Source: JADGOV01 sp963814355
Lineage (GTDB): Bacteria; Actinomycetota; Actinomycetes; JADGOV01
Assembly: GCA_963814355.1 (NCBI GenBank)
Contig: CAWFCZ010000002.1
Coordinates: 1 to 64,000 of the forward strand
Direction of reading: 5' to 3'
Length of the DNA: 64,000 nt
Under the pieces are notes generated by a model. It did not search any database. It worked only from the letters and a program-made list of their open reading frames with translations, and had not been told where the DNA came from. The position numbers and the translations under genes were made by a program. Positions 25,255 to 33,523 of the stretch are shown in pieces. Each line of letters opens with the position of its first letter. The stretch's first letter is position 1.

Positions 25255-27924
25255 CCGACCGCGCCCTCCATCTGCAGTTCGATGAGCCGGTTGAGCTCGA
25301 GGGCGTACTCCATCGGCAGCTCGCGGGCGATCGGCTCGACGAAGCCGCGCACGATCATCGCCATCGCCTCGTCCTCGGACAGCCCGCGGCTCATCAGGTA
25401 GAACAGCTGGTCGTCGCTGACCTTCGACACCGTTGCCTCGTGCCCCATCGACACGTCGTCCTCGCGGACGTCGACGTAGGGGTAGGTGTCCGAGCGGCTG
25501 ATCGCATCCACCAGCAGCGCGTCGCACTTCACCGTGGAACGGGAGTGGTGCGCCCCCTCCTGCACCTGGACCAGACCCCGGTAGGAGGTCCGGCCACCGC
25601 CCCGGGCGACCGACTTGGAGATGATCGTCGATGAGGTGTGCGGCGCGGCGTGCACCATCTTCGAGCCGGCGTCCTGGTGCTGGCCATCCCCGGCGAAGGC
25701 GACCGAGAGCGTCTCCCCCTTGGCGTGCGGACCGAGCAGCCAGACGGCCGGGTACTTCATGGTGACCTTGGAGTTGTGCACGATGAAGCCCTCGGACACG
25801 AAGTTGCCGGTGCCCTCGACCTCGATGTCCCACGTCGGCACCGTCTCGACCGGCTCGCTCACCTCGACCTTCCGAACCTCGACGGACGCCGGCAGCACGA
25901 TCGAAGACCGGCCGATGTGCCGGAAGTGCGGGTGTTCGGTGCTCTGCTGAGCGGCGGCGGCCGCCCGCAGGGCAGGCGAGACGTGCTCCAGCAACCTCGG
26001 GTCGGCCGGGAAGTCGATTCGGTGCGCGCCCCGGGCGGTGACCGCACGGCCGACCGCGACGACCGTGCGCTCTTCGTCGAACTCGGTGCTGATCGTGGCC
26101 GGAATGCCGAGGGTCGTCAGAACCTCGGCCACGTCCTGCACCAGCGCGCGGTTCACCGACTTGATGGAGAAGCCACGCCGGCCGTGCGGCGCACAGCCGT
26201 CCGTGTCCAGGTACCCCGCGACGAATGCGAGCCGCTGGCTCTCCGGAAGGCTGTTGACCCATGCCGGGACGCGCTTGTCGAGCGCACCGGTGACAAAGTC
26301 GTTCTCGGTGAAGAACGCCGCCAACTCGACGCTGTTGAGCGTCAACGCGACACCGTCGGCCCGCGTCGTCGGCTCGGTGCCGGGCACCAGCTCGGCAAGG
26401 ACCCTGGTGACACGCTCTCGCGCGCGGTCGGCCCTCGGCACCGAGAAGACCACTTTCGCCCAGCGCCGGCCGCCACTGGCCGCGGCCGGCCCGTCGATCG
26501 ACCCATCACCGACGAACGCACCGAAGAGCCACATGACATCCTCGGTGGTGGTTTCGGGAGCGTTCAACCTGGAGGTTCGGCTCCGGATTGCCGTCATGCG
26601 GTCGACGTACTGGTTCGCGCTGGTGAAGGAGGTCGTGACCTCCGGACGTGCCAGCTTGTGCGGTTCGCCGTAGTCGAGGCTGGTGCGCGGGACGATTGCT
26701 TCGCCGAGGTGGTCCGCCCGCACGTACGCCAGGCGGTACCGACCGGACTTCTTGGCCCCTTCCGGGTCGTAGATGTAGGAGTAGAACGGGTGATTATCCG
26801 TCACCCGAAGCCGGCGCTCGCCGACCCGAACCTCGCGGACCGGTTGCATTCCGCTGAACTTCTTGCCCAGCACGCGCCGGAAGCACAGCTCCCCGGTGGT
26901 GTCGTCGTAGGCGAGAACCTCCTCGCCCGGATACAGCGACTCGATCGGCTTGACTCCCCCGCGGGTGGTCACCCGCGATCCTTCGGCGAGGCAGCCAATA
27001 TTGCCGTCGATCCATTCCATGGTGGCGCCCTCGTACGCGGCGGCCCGCTTGGTCACCAAGTTGTAGACGTTGTTCGACCAGTTCTGAATGGTGGTGTACC
27101 GCACGCGGGCGTTCTTCTTCACCACGATCTCGACCACCGCGCTGTGCAGTGAGTCGCTGGAGTACACGGGCGCGGTGCAGCCCTCGACATAATGGACGTA
27201 GGAGCCCTCGTCGGCGATGATAAGCGTCCGCTCGAATTGGCCCATGTTCTCGGTGTTAATCCGGAAGTACGCCTGCAGCGGGATGTCGACGTGCACACCG
27301 GGCGGCACATAGATGAACGAGCCGCCGGACCAGACCGCGGTGTTCAAGGCGGCGAACTTGTTGTCACCGACGGGAATGACGGTGCCGAAATATTCGCGGA
27401 AGAGTTCTTCCTGCTCCCGCAAAGCGGTATCAGTGTCCAGGAAAAGAACACCCTGGGATTCCAGAATCCTCGCGGATTTGGTGGTAGACGACTTCGGACT
27501 CATACTGAGCCGCCACACCGGCGATCAGCCGCTGCTTCTCGGCTTCCGGAATGCCCAGCTTGTCGTAGGTCGACTTGATGTCCGCGGGCAGCTCGTCCCA
27601 GCTGGTGGCCTGCTTCTCGGTGGAGCGGACGAAGTACTTGATGTTGTCGAAGTCGATCCCCGACAGGTCGGCGCCCCAGGTCGGCATCGGCTTCTTCCGG
27701 AACAGCGCCAGCCCCTTGCGCCGCATCTTGAGCATCCAGGCCGGCTCACTCTTGAGCCGCGAGATGTTCTCGACCACCTCGGTGGACAGGCCGCGTTGCG
27801 CCGTGGCGCCGGCGGTGTCGGAGTCGGCCCAGCCGAACCGGTAGCGGCCGAGACCCTCGATGCCCGCCGGCTCGGACACCGGCGCGGTGGTGTCGATCGC
27901 GGTGGGTAGCTCGGAGGTGGTCAT
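25251..27924 (-). CDS. sufB: SufB scaffold subunit with intein and a +1 frameshift
   Basis: SufB, core of the SufBCD Fe-S scaffold. The 5' part (27924-27466, 153 residues from MTTSELPTAI) reads normally to VVYHQIRED; the family sequence then continues as LESQGVLFLDTD, but only in the next frame, because one extra T (27465 or 27466) lies between GAT and CTG. Read straight, the protein would stop at 27430-27432 after 164 residues. With the base skipped and the intein removed the product is 483 residues, the normal length. Extein landmarks are WSGGSFIYVPPGVHV, YVEGCTAP, and after the intein SKVTMKYPAVWLLGP. ATG 27924 overlaps the sufR stop. Either a sequencing error, a true mutation or programmed frameshifting. 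Confidence 0.9.
25773..26993 (-). mobile_element. SufB intein with LAGLIDADG endonuclease (407 aa)
   Basis: In frame within sufB. It begins at Cys (26993, CLAEGSRVTT, block A), has block B VTDNHPFYS, LAGLIDADG blocks LFGAFVGDGS and FVAGYLDTDG, block F around VPTWDIEVEG and ends VHN (Asn 25773-25775), followed by Ser as +1 residue. All residues needed for splicing (Cys1, block B Thr and His, penultimate His, terminal Asn, +1 Ser) are present, so it should splice. The insertion point is DGNIG/SKVTMKYP, close to sites used in other SufB inteins. Both endonuclease motifs keep their acidic residues, so homing activity is possible. Confidence 0.92.
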
Positions 27925-28694
27925 GGGTCAGTCCTTCCGGACGGAGAGGAAGCGGGGGCGGTCGTGCCGTCGGTGCGGTCGGATGGCGGCGGTACGGTGG
28001 CCGCCGGCAGTGGTACGTGAGTGGTGCAGACGCCGTCACCGTGGGCGATGGTGGCCAGCCGCTGCACGTGGGTGCCGAGCAGCCGACCGAAGGCCGCGGT
28101 CTCGGCGTCACAGAACTCGGGGAACTGCTCGGCCACATGCTGGACCGGGCAGTGGTGCTGGCAGATCTGCGTACCCCCACCAGCCGGCGAAGGTCGGGTG
28201 GTCGCAGCGTAACCGTCGGCGCTGAGCACCTCGGCCAGCGCCTGTGGTCGCGTCGCGGCCGGGGCTTCGGCGAGCTGCTGGCCGTAGCGGGACTCCAGGT
28301 CGGCCACCCGGGCCCGGGCGAAAGAGGCCACCGCGCCGGCTCCGCCGGTCTCCCCCAGGTAGCGCAGCGCGGCCGTGGCCATCGCGTCGTAGCCGGTGCC
28401 CATGGCCGCATGCCCGCTGTCCGACAGCGCGAAGAGCTTGGCTGGCCGGCCCCGGCCCCGGCGGCCGCGGGCCGGTCGGGGCTCGACGGCGACGAGGCTG
28501 CCGTCGAGTTGCATCGCATCCAAATGCCGCCGGATCGCGGCCGGCGTCAGGCCCAGCCGCTCACCCAGGGCGGCCGCGGTACACGGGCCCTGCTCCAACA
28601 GGGTCCGGGCCACCCGGGCCCGGGTCGGCCGGTCGGTGCCCGCGTCAACTCCGACCGAGGAGGTCCTCGAGGTCGAGTCCGTAGCGGTTTTCAC
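27921..28694 (-). CDS. sufR: SufR, Fe-S-sensing repressor of the suf operon
   Basis: A 257-residue ArsR-like winged-helix protein: VARTLLEQGPCTAAALGERL, then the recognition helix region TPAAIRRHLDAMQLDG. The C-terminal half has clustered cysteines Cys178, Cys182, Cys195 and Cys223 (ICQHHCPVQHV, FPEFCDAE, GVCTTH), as in SufR proteins whose repressor activity depends on a bound Fe-S cluster. GTG 28694 is used as start because the upstream region belongs to the divergent promoter. The TGA overlaps the sufB ATG. Likely autoregulates through the inverted repeat at its start. Confidence 0.92.
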   Translation of the reverse strand: MKTATDSTSRTSSVGVDAGTDRPTRARVARTLLEQGPCTAAALGERLGLTPAAIRRHLDAMQLDGSLVAVEPRPARGRRGRGRPAKLFALSDSGHAAMGTGYDAMATAALRYLGETGGAGAVASFARARVADLESRYGQQLAEAPAATRPQALAEVLSADGYAATTRPSPAGGGTQICQHHCPVQHVAEQFPEFCDAETAAFGRLLGTHVQRLATIAHGDGVCTTHVPLPAATVPPPSDRTDGTTAPASSPSGRTDP

Positions 28695-28705
28695 AACGCT
28701 ATTGT
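28693..28705. promoter_or_regulatory. candidate SufR operator
   Basis: ACAA (28693-28696), 5 bases, TTGT (28702-28705) is a perfect inverted repeat overlapping the sufR start codon. It resembles the CAAC-N6-GTTG sites described for cyanobacterial SufR, but is shorter. Assignment is by position and symmetry only. Confidence 0.35.
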
Positions 28706-28761
28706 CGCCTAATTCTGGCTCCGGGGCAAACCGACCCGCGAGCCACGTCGGCGGTGCGAAA

Positions 28762-28767
28762 TACACT
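28762..28767 (+). promoter_or_regulatory. -10 box for a leaderless ABC exporter message
   Basis: TACACT ends 6 bases before the GTG start at 28774. No good -35 box is visible 16-18 bases upstream. The close spacing suggests that transcription starts at the GTG. Confidence 0.4.
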
Positions 28768-28773
28768 CTCCCT

Positions 28774-29712
28774 GTGCCCAACTCGCCCAGCATCGACGCG
28801 GCGGTCGAGGTGCGGGGGCTGGTCAAGCGGTACGGGTCGACGGTGGCGGTCGATGGCCTGTCGTTCACGGCGGCTCGCGGGGCGGTGACCGCCGTGCTCG
28901 GGCCGAACGGCGCGGGCAAGACGACGACGCTGGAAACCTGCGAGGGCTTCCGCCGGCCGGACTCCGGCTCGGTACGGGTGCTCGGCCGCGACCCGCAGGC
29001 GGACGGGCGGGACCTTCAGCCCCGGGTCGGCGTGATGCTGCAATCCGGCGGCATCTACCCCGGGGCTCGTTGCGCGGAGATGCTGCGGCTGGTCGCTTCC
29101 CTCGCCGCGAACCCGCTGAATCCGGCGGATCTGCTCGACCGGCTCGGCTTGACCGCGGTCGCCGGCACCTCCTACCGCCGGCTTTCCGGAGGGCAGCAGC
29201 AGCGGCTCGCCCTGGCGATGGCGATCGTCGGCCGTCCGGAGCTGGTCTTCCTCGACGAGCCGACCGCCGGACTCGACCCGCAGGCCCGCCGGGGCACCTG
29301 GGAACTCGTCGCCGACCTGCGCCGCGACGGCGTGAGCGTGCTGCTGACCACGCACTACATGGAGGAGGCCGAACGGCTGGCCGACCTGGTGGTGATCGTG
29401 GACGCCGGCCGGGTGGTGGCAACCGGTACGCCGTACGAGCTCACCTCGGGCGGGGCCGAGCGCCAGCTACGCTTCCGGGCCCCGGCCGGGTTGGACCTGG
29501 ATCAGCTACTGGGCGCATTGCCGGTCGGGACGGCCGCCAAGGAATCGCCGCAGGGGCACTACGTCCTGGAAGGCGAGATCGACCCAGCGTTCCTGGCCTC
29601 GGTCACCGCCTGGTGCGCCTCGCACGGCGTGTTCGCCGATGACCTGCGGGTCGAGCAGCGCACCCTGGAAGACGTCTTCCTGGAGCTGACCGGACGGGGC
29701 CTGCGCACATGA
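28774..29712 (+). CDS. ABC exporter ATPase subunit (DrrA/CcmA type)
   Basis: A 312-residue ATPase: VEVRGLVKRYGSTVAVDGLS, Walker A GPNGAGKTT, signature LSGGQQQRL, Walker B LVFLDEPTAGLD, switch His LLTTHYMEEA, and a C-terminal domain typical of the DrrA/CcmA group. It pairs with the permease that follows (ATGA overlap). GTG 28774 is chosen from the -10 position. In Actinobacteria this pair commonly lies between sufR and ctaA; a role in cytochrome or haem-related export has been suggested by position, but the substrate is unproven. Confidence 0.9.
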   Translation: MPNSPSIDAAVEVRGLVKRYGSTVAVDGLSFTAARGAVTAVLGPNGAGKTTTLETCEGFRRPDSGSVRVLGRDPQADGRDLQPRVGVMLQSGGIYPGARCAEMLRLVASLAANPLNPADLLDRLGLTAVAGTSYRRLSGGQQQRLALAMAIVGRPELVFLDEPTAGLDPQARRGTWELVADLRRDGVSVLLTTHYMEEAERLADLVVIVDAGRVVATGTPYELTSGGAERQLRFRAPAGLDLDQLLGALPVGTAAKESPQGHYVLEGEIDPAFLASVTAWCASHGVFADDLRVEQRTLEDVFLELTGRGLRT

Positions 29713-30500
29713 GCACCGGCGGCGGCTACCCGACCACGGCTACCGGTACCTACACTCCGCGCCCAGGCGCCGCCCCACCGCTGCGCCGGGTCCTCGCCCA
29801 GACCGGGATGGAACTTCGGCTCACGCTGCGGCGCGGCGAGTCCGTGCTGCTCACCCTGGTTATTCCGGTTCTTATGCTGATCGGCCTCACCACGGTGGAG
29901 GTCATCGAGGTCGACGGCCCCCGGGTCGGCTTCTTCACCCCCGGGGTGCTGGCCCTCGCGATCATGTCGACGGCGTTCACCGGACAGGCCATCGCCACCG
30001 GCTACGAACGCCAGTACGGCGTCCTCAAGCGACTCGGCGCGACCCCGCTGACCCGGCCGGGCCTGCTCATCGCGAAGACGGCCGCCGTGGTGGTGCTCGA
30101 GGTCGGGCAACTCGCGGTGCTCGCGGTGGTGGCGCTGTTCCTCGGCTGGTCGCCGCACGGCTCGCCGTTCGCGGTGGCGGCGCTGGCCATCTTGGGCACC
30201 ATGGCGTTCTCCGCGCTGGCCCTGCTGCTGGCGGGCTCGCTGCGCGCCGAGGCCACGCTGGCCGCCGCGAACCTGATCTGGTTCCTGTTCCTGGTCTCCG
30301 GCGGCGTGCTCTTTCCGCTGACCCGGTTCTCCGGCGGAGCCCGCGAGGCGTTGAGCTGGCTGCCGTTGCCGGCGCTGTCCGACGGCCTGCGCAGCGTGCT
30401 GCAACCGGGTTCGGCACTGCCCGGGCACGACCTGCTGGTCCTGCTGCTCTGGTCCGGGGTACTGGTTCCGGCGGCGGCCAGCACGTTCCGCTGGGAGTGA
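29709..30500 (+). CDS. ABC-2 type permease
   Basis: A 263-residue membrane subunit with six hydrophobic segments (VLLTLVIPVLMLIGL, GVLALAIMSTAFTGQ, VVVLEVGQLAVLAVVALFLG, AALAILGTMAFSALALLLAG, LIWFLFLVSGGVLFPLT, LLVLLLWSGVLVPAAA). The stretch ERQYGVLKRLGATPLTR between segments 2 and 3 is typical of ABC-2 permeases. The start overlaps the ATPase stop, so the two subunits are co-translated. Confidence 0.88.
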   Translation: MSTGGGYPTTATGTYTPRPGAAPPLRRVLAQTGMELRLTLRRGESVLLTLVIPVLMLIGLTTVEVIEVDGPRVGFFTPGVLALAIMSTAFTGQAIATGYERQYGVLKRLGATPLTRPGLLIAKTAAVVVLEVGQLAVLAVVALFLGWSPHGSPFAVAALAILGTMAFSALALLLAGSLRAEATLAAANLIWFLFLVSGGVLFPLTRFSGGAREALSWLPLPALSDGLRSVLQPGSALPGHDLLVLLLWSGVLVPAAASTFRWE

Positions 30501-30643
30501 TCGACTCCGGCTTTCCGGTCCCGGGGAGGCGGCCGGGGAACTCACCGGGGCGGCCCCGATCCGCTTCCCCGACCCTGGCCGGACGGGACGGCACGTAGGC
30601 ACCGGCCGGGAAACCGCCCGGGATCCCTAGACTTGGCAGCGTT

Positions 30644-31588
30644 ATGACCCTCCCACGGATCAGCCCGGCCGCCTACCGCCGCATCAGCTTGGTCGCCCTG
30701 GTGGCGCTGGCCGCGATCGTGGTCACCGGTGGCGCGGTGCGGCTCACCTCCTCCGGTCTGGGCTGCTCCACCTGGCCGAACTGCGAGCCCGGCTCGCTCA
30801 CCCCGGAATTCTCGCTGCATCCGATGGTCGAGTTCACCAATCGGGTGGTCAGCGCGGTGGTCGGGCTGGCCGTGGTGGCCACGGTGATCGGGGCCCAACT
30901 GCGACGCCCGCCGCGCCGGGACCTCACTCTGCTGTCCCTCGGGCTGGCCGCAGGCTTCCTCGCCCAGGCCGTACTCGGTGGCCTGACGGTGCTCTTCCAC
31001 CTCTCGCCGGTGCTGGTCATGGGCCACTTCCTGGTGTCCATGCTGCTGTTGTGGGACGCCTTCGCGTTGTGGCACCGGTCGGGCTGGCCAACCACCAGGC
31101 GACAGCCCGTCGTCCGGTCGGAGGTGCTGGCGCTGGGCCGGATCGTGGTCGGCACGGCCGCGTTGATCTTGGCCTTGGGTACGGTGGTCACCGGTACCGG
31201 TCCGAACTCCGGGGCCAGCGTCGTCACACGGCTGCCGTTTCGGCTGGAGTCAGTGGCCCAGGTGCACTCCGACGCGGTGCTGTTCCTGACCGGCGTCACC
31301 GTCACCCTAGCTGTGGTACTCGGCATCGTCGGCGCCCCGGCGCTCGCCCGCCGTCGCTGCCGCATCCTGCTCGGGCTGATCGTCGCTCAGGGCGCGGTCG
31401 GCTTCGCGCAGTACTTCCTCGGACTGCCGCGCGTGCTCGTCGGGCTGCACGTCCTCGGGGCGACGTTGTTCTGGCTCGGGGCGCTGGCGCTGTACGCGGC
31501 CTTGCACGAGCCGGTCGGCGACGAGGCCGGTCTACCCGGCCCGACGCCGGTCGACAGCCAGTCCCGGTCGTTGGCGCCGGCCGGCTGA
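30644..31588 (+). CDS. ctaA: CtaA, haem A synthase
   Basis: A 314-residue COX15/CtaA protein that oxidises the C8 methyl of haem O to make haem A for cytochrome aa3 oxidase. It has eight hydrophobic segments and the family motifs GGAVRLTSSGLGCSTWPNC (external loop, paired Cys), HPMVEFTNRVVSA, VLVMGHFLVSMLLLWD, VTGTGPNSG and the late His in VLVGLHVLGATLFW. The paired helix histidines that bind haem are present. A TAGACT -10-like box ends 10 bases before ATG 30644. It works with CtaB encoded convergently downstream. Confidence 0.95.
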   Translation: MTLPRISPAAYRRISLVALVALAAIVVTGGAVRLTSSGLGCSTWPNCEPGSLTPEFSLHPMVEFTNRVVSAVVGLAVVATVIGAQLRRPPRRDLTLLSLGLAAGFLAQAVLGGLTVLFHLSPVLVMGHFLVSMLLLWDAFALWHRSGWPTTRRQPVVRSEVLALGRIVVGTAALILALGTVVTGTGPNSGASVVTRLPFRLESVAQVHSDAVLFLTGVTVTLAVVLGIVGAPALARRRCRILLGLIVAQGAVGFAQYFLGLPRVLVGLHVLGATLFWLGALALYAALHEPVGDEAGLPGPTPVDSQSRSLAPAG

Positions 31589-31602
31589 GCGGCCACCGGC
31601 AC

Positions 31603-32070
31603 TCAGGGCGGGTCCGCGTTCACCGGCAGCGAGCCGCCGGCCTGTCGGGTGGCGAAGGCGTCGCCGGTGTGGGTGGTGTCGTCCCCCCGGCCGGATCGGT
31701 AGCTCAGATAGGTAGTGGCCAGCAGGATCAGCGCGGTCAGTGCCATCACCGCGCCGGTCACCGGCCCCCAGAACGGCAGGTCGAGGTGGCTGGCCACCAG
31801 CATGGCAAGACCGAGCCCGAGCAGACCCAGACCGAACAGCACGGTGCCGGCGAGCCGACCGGGGCTGGCGACCGAGGCTTCCTGAGCCCGCTCGGCCTGG
31901 TGCTTGGCGCGAACCAGCAGTCGCCGCGCCCAGACGTACTCGGTCGCCAACACCGCCAGGCCGGCGACGATGACCAGGATGCCGGGCCCGGGGAGCACCA
32001 TCAGCGCCGCGCCGACCGCCAGCAGGGCGAAGCCCGCGATGGTGACCGCGAACCGCTTCACCACCTGCAT
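31603..32070 (-). CDS. PGPGW-motif transmembrane protein
   Basis: A 155-residue membrane protein. MVLPGPGILVIVAGLAVLATEYVW is the signature of the actinobacterial PGPGW (TIGR02611-like) family; two N-terminal and two central hydrophobic segments are followed by a polar tail. Function is unknown. It is convergent with ctaA (15 bases apart) and upstream of it lie about 200 bases with no gene. Confidence 0.82.
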   Translation of the reverse strand: MQVVKRFAVTIAGFALLAVGAALMVLPGPGILVIVAGLAVLATEYVWARRLLVRAKHQAERAQEASVASPGRLAGTVLFGLGLLGLGLAMLVASHLDLPFWGPVTGAVMALTALILLATTYLSYRSGRGDDTTHTGDAFATRQAGGSLPVNADPP

Positions 32071-32275
32071 CGGAGCCTCCCTACGCCTGCGCCGTCCGGC
32101 TGATGAGTTGCCGACAGACTACGTAGGTAAACGCGGCCGGCATCTCGGTCGATCCCGCCGCGTGCACATGACGCTGCGTGCAATGCCGCTGCGTGCTGAA
32201 AGCCGCCGAGTGCGGTGCCGCTCAAGTCGCACCGCCGAGCGAGCACGCCGTCCGGCCGTTAGCGAGCGACCGGGT

Positions 32276-33211
32276 TTACCGGAGGAGCAGCGTGTCCGCC
32301 GCGACGGCCAGGAAGAGCAGCGACAGGTAGCTGATCGAAAAGGAGAACAGTCGCATCGGCTTGACCGGCTTACCACGGCGTACCGCGAGATGCAGCCGAT
32401 GGGCAGCGAGCAGGAAGGCGACGCCGAGCCCCGCGGCCGAAACTGGGTAGAGCCAGCCGGTGCCGGCCACCGGCCACAGCAGCAGCGACACTGCGACCAT
32501 GACCCAGGAGTACGCGACGATCCGCGCCGTCACCGTACGGTCATCGGCGACCACGGGCAGCATCGGAATCCGGGCCAACGCGTAGTCGTCGCGGAACCGC
32601 AGCGCGAGCGCCCAGAAGTGCGGCGGCGTCCAGAAGAACACGATGCCGAAGAGCACCACGGGCGCCCAGGCCAGCCGCCCGGTGACCGCCGACCAGCCGA
32701 TCAACGTCGGCATACACCCGGCGGCGCCCCCCCAGACGATGTTCGACGACGTGGTGCGCTTCAGCAGTCCGGTGTAGACCAGGACGTAGAACAGGATCGC
32801 GGCCAGCGTCAGGGCGGCGGACAGCAGGTTGACCGCGGCAGCGAACATCCCAACGGAGACGACCCCCAGCACCAGGCCGAAGATCATCGCTTCTCGAGGA
32901 CTGACGGTCGCTGTAGCCAGCGGACGGCGTTCGGTCCGGCGCATCAGCACGTCGATGTCGCGATCGAGATAGCAGTTCAGGGCGTTGGCGCTCCCCGCGG
33001 CCAGTGACCCCCCGACCAACGTGACGACCGTGACGCCCAGACCGGGAAGGCCGCCGGCCGCCAGCACCATCGCGGGCAGCGTGGTCACCAGCAGCGTCTC
33101 GATGATGCGGGGCTTGGTCAGCGCGACGTAGGCACGCAGCGTGCCTACGCGTGAGCGCCGTGGGCGCATGGCGGCGTCCAGTCCGGCCGCTCGGGAGGCG
33201 ACTGACGTCAC
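32276..33211 (-). CDS. ctaB: CtaB, protohaem IX farnesyltransferase
   Basis: A 311-residue UbiA-family enzyme that adds farnesyl to haem B to make haem O, the step before CtaA. The prenyl-diphosphate Asp motif NCYLDRDIDVLMRRTERRP and the second motif LRFRDDYALARIPMLP are present, with about nine hydrophobic segments. GTG 33211 is taken as start; ATG 33169 (MRPRRSRVG) is an alternative and would remove 14 residues. It is divergent from tkt, the usual arrangement in Actinobacteria. Confidence 0.94.
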   Translation of the reverse strand: MTSVASRAAGLDAAMRPRRSRVGTLRAYVALTKPRIIETLLVTTLPAMVLAAGGLPGLGVTVVTLVGGSLAAGSANALNCYLDRDIDVLMRRTERRPLATATVSPREAMIFGLVLGVVSVGMFAAAVNLLSAALTLAAILFYVLVYTGLLKRTTSSNIVWGGAAGCMPTLIGWSAVTGRLAWAPVVLFGIVFFWTPPHFWALALRFRDDYALARIPMLPVVADDRTVTARIVAYSWVMVAVSLLLWPVAGTGWLYPVSAAGLGVAFLLAAHRLHLAVRRGKPVKPMRLFSFSISYLSLLFLAVAADTLLLR

Positions 33212-33523
33212 CTCGGGGCCGCCGTCAAGGCACCGGGGGGGCCGGCCGGACGGAGCCGGCTGCGGGCTTCAAGGACGGGCACGCGATCCTCTGGTCGGTC
33301 GGACGGGCAGCAGTGGCACGCCGAGCGGGGTGGTCGACGGTATCCGGCGAACGATGCAACTCAGACTCCCGCCACTCTAACCGCCACTTTTGACCGGTTG
33401 CGGCGCGGGGCGTGCTGGGTAGGCTCGTGGCATTGCCAGACGGTGCCGGCGCGCTCGTCGCACCGCCTGTCCGGTCGGCGCCGCACCGTTCAAGCGCTGC
33501 ACAACCCGAAGGAGCAGATCGCC
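33212..33523. other. 312-base divergent control region between ctaB and tkt
   Basis: No gene is supported. It contains a GCCGGC inverted repeat (33241-33246 and 33255-33260), TTGACC at 33390-33395 on the plus strand and, on the minus strand, a TAGAGT -10-like box (33379-33374). No pair with proper spacing could be fixed for tkt, so promoters remain unassigned. Confidence 0.35.

Noticed and set aside
33390..33425. tkt promoter TTGACC plus TAGGCT
   Set aside because: The boxes are 24 bases apart, too far for a standard sigma-70-type promoter.
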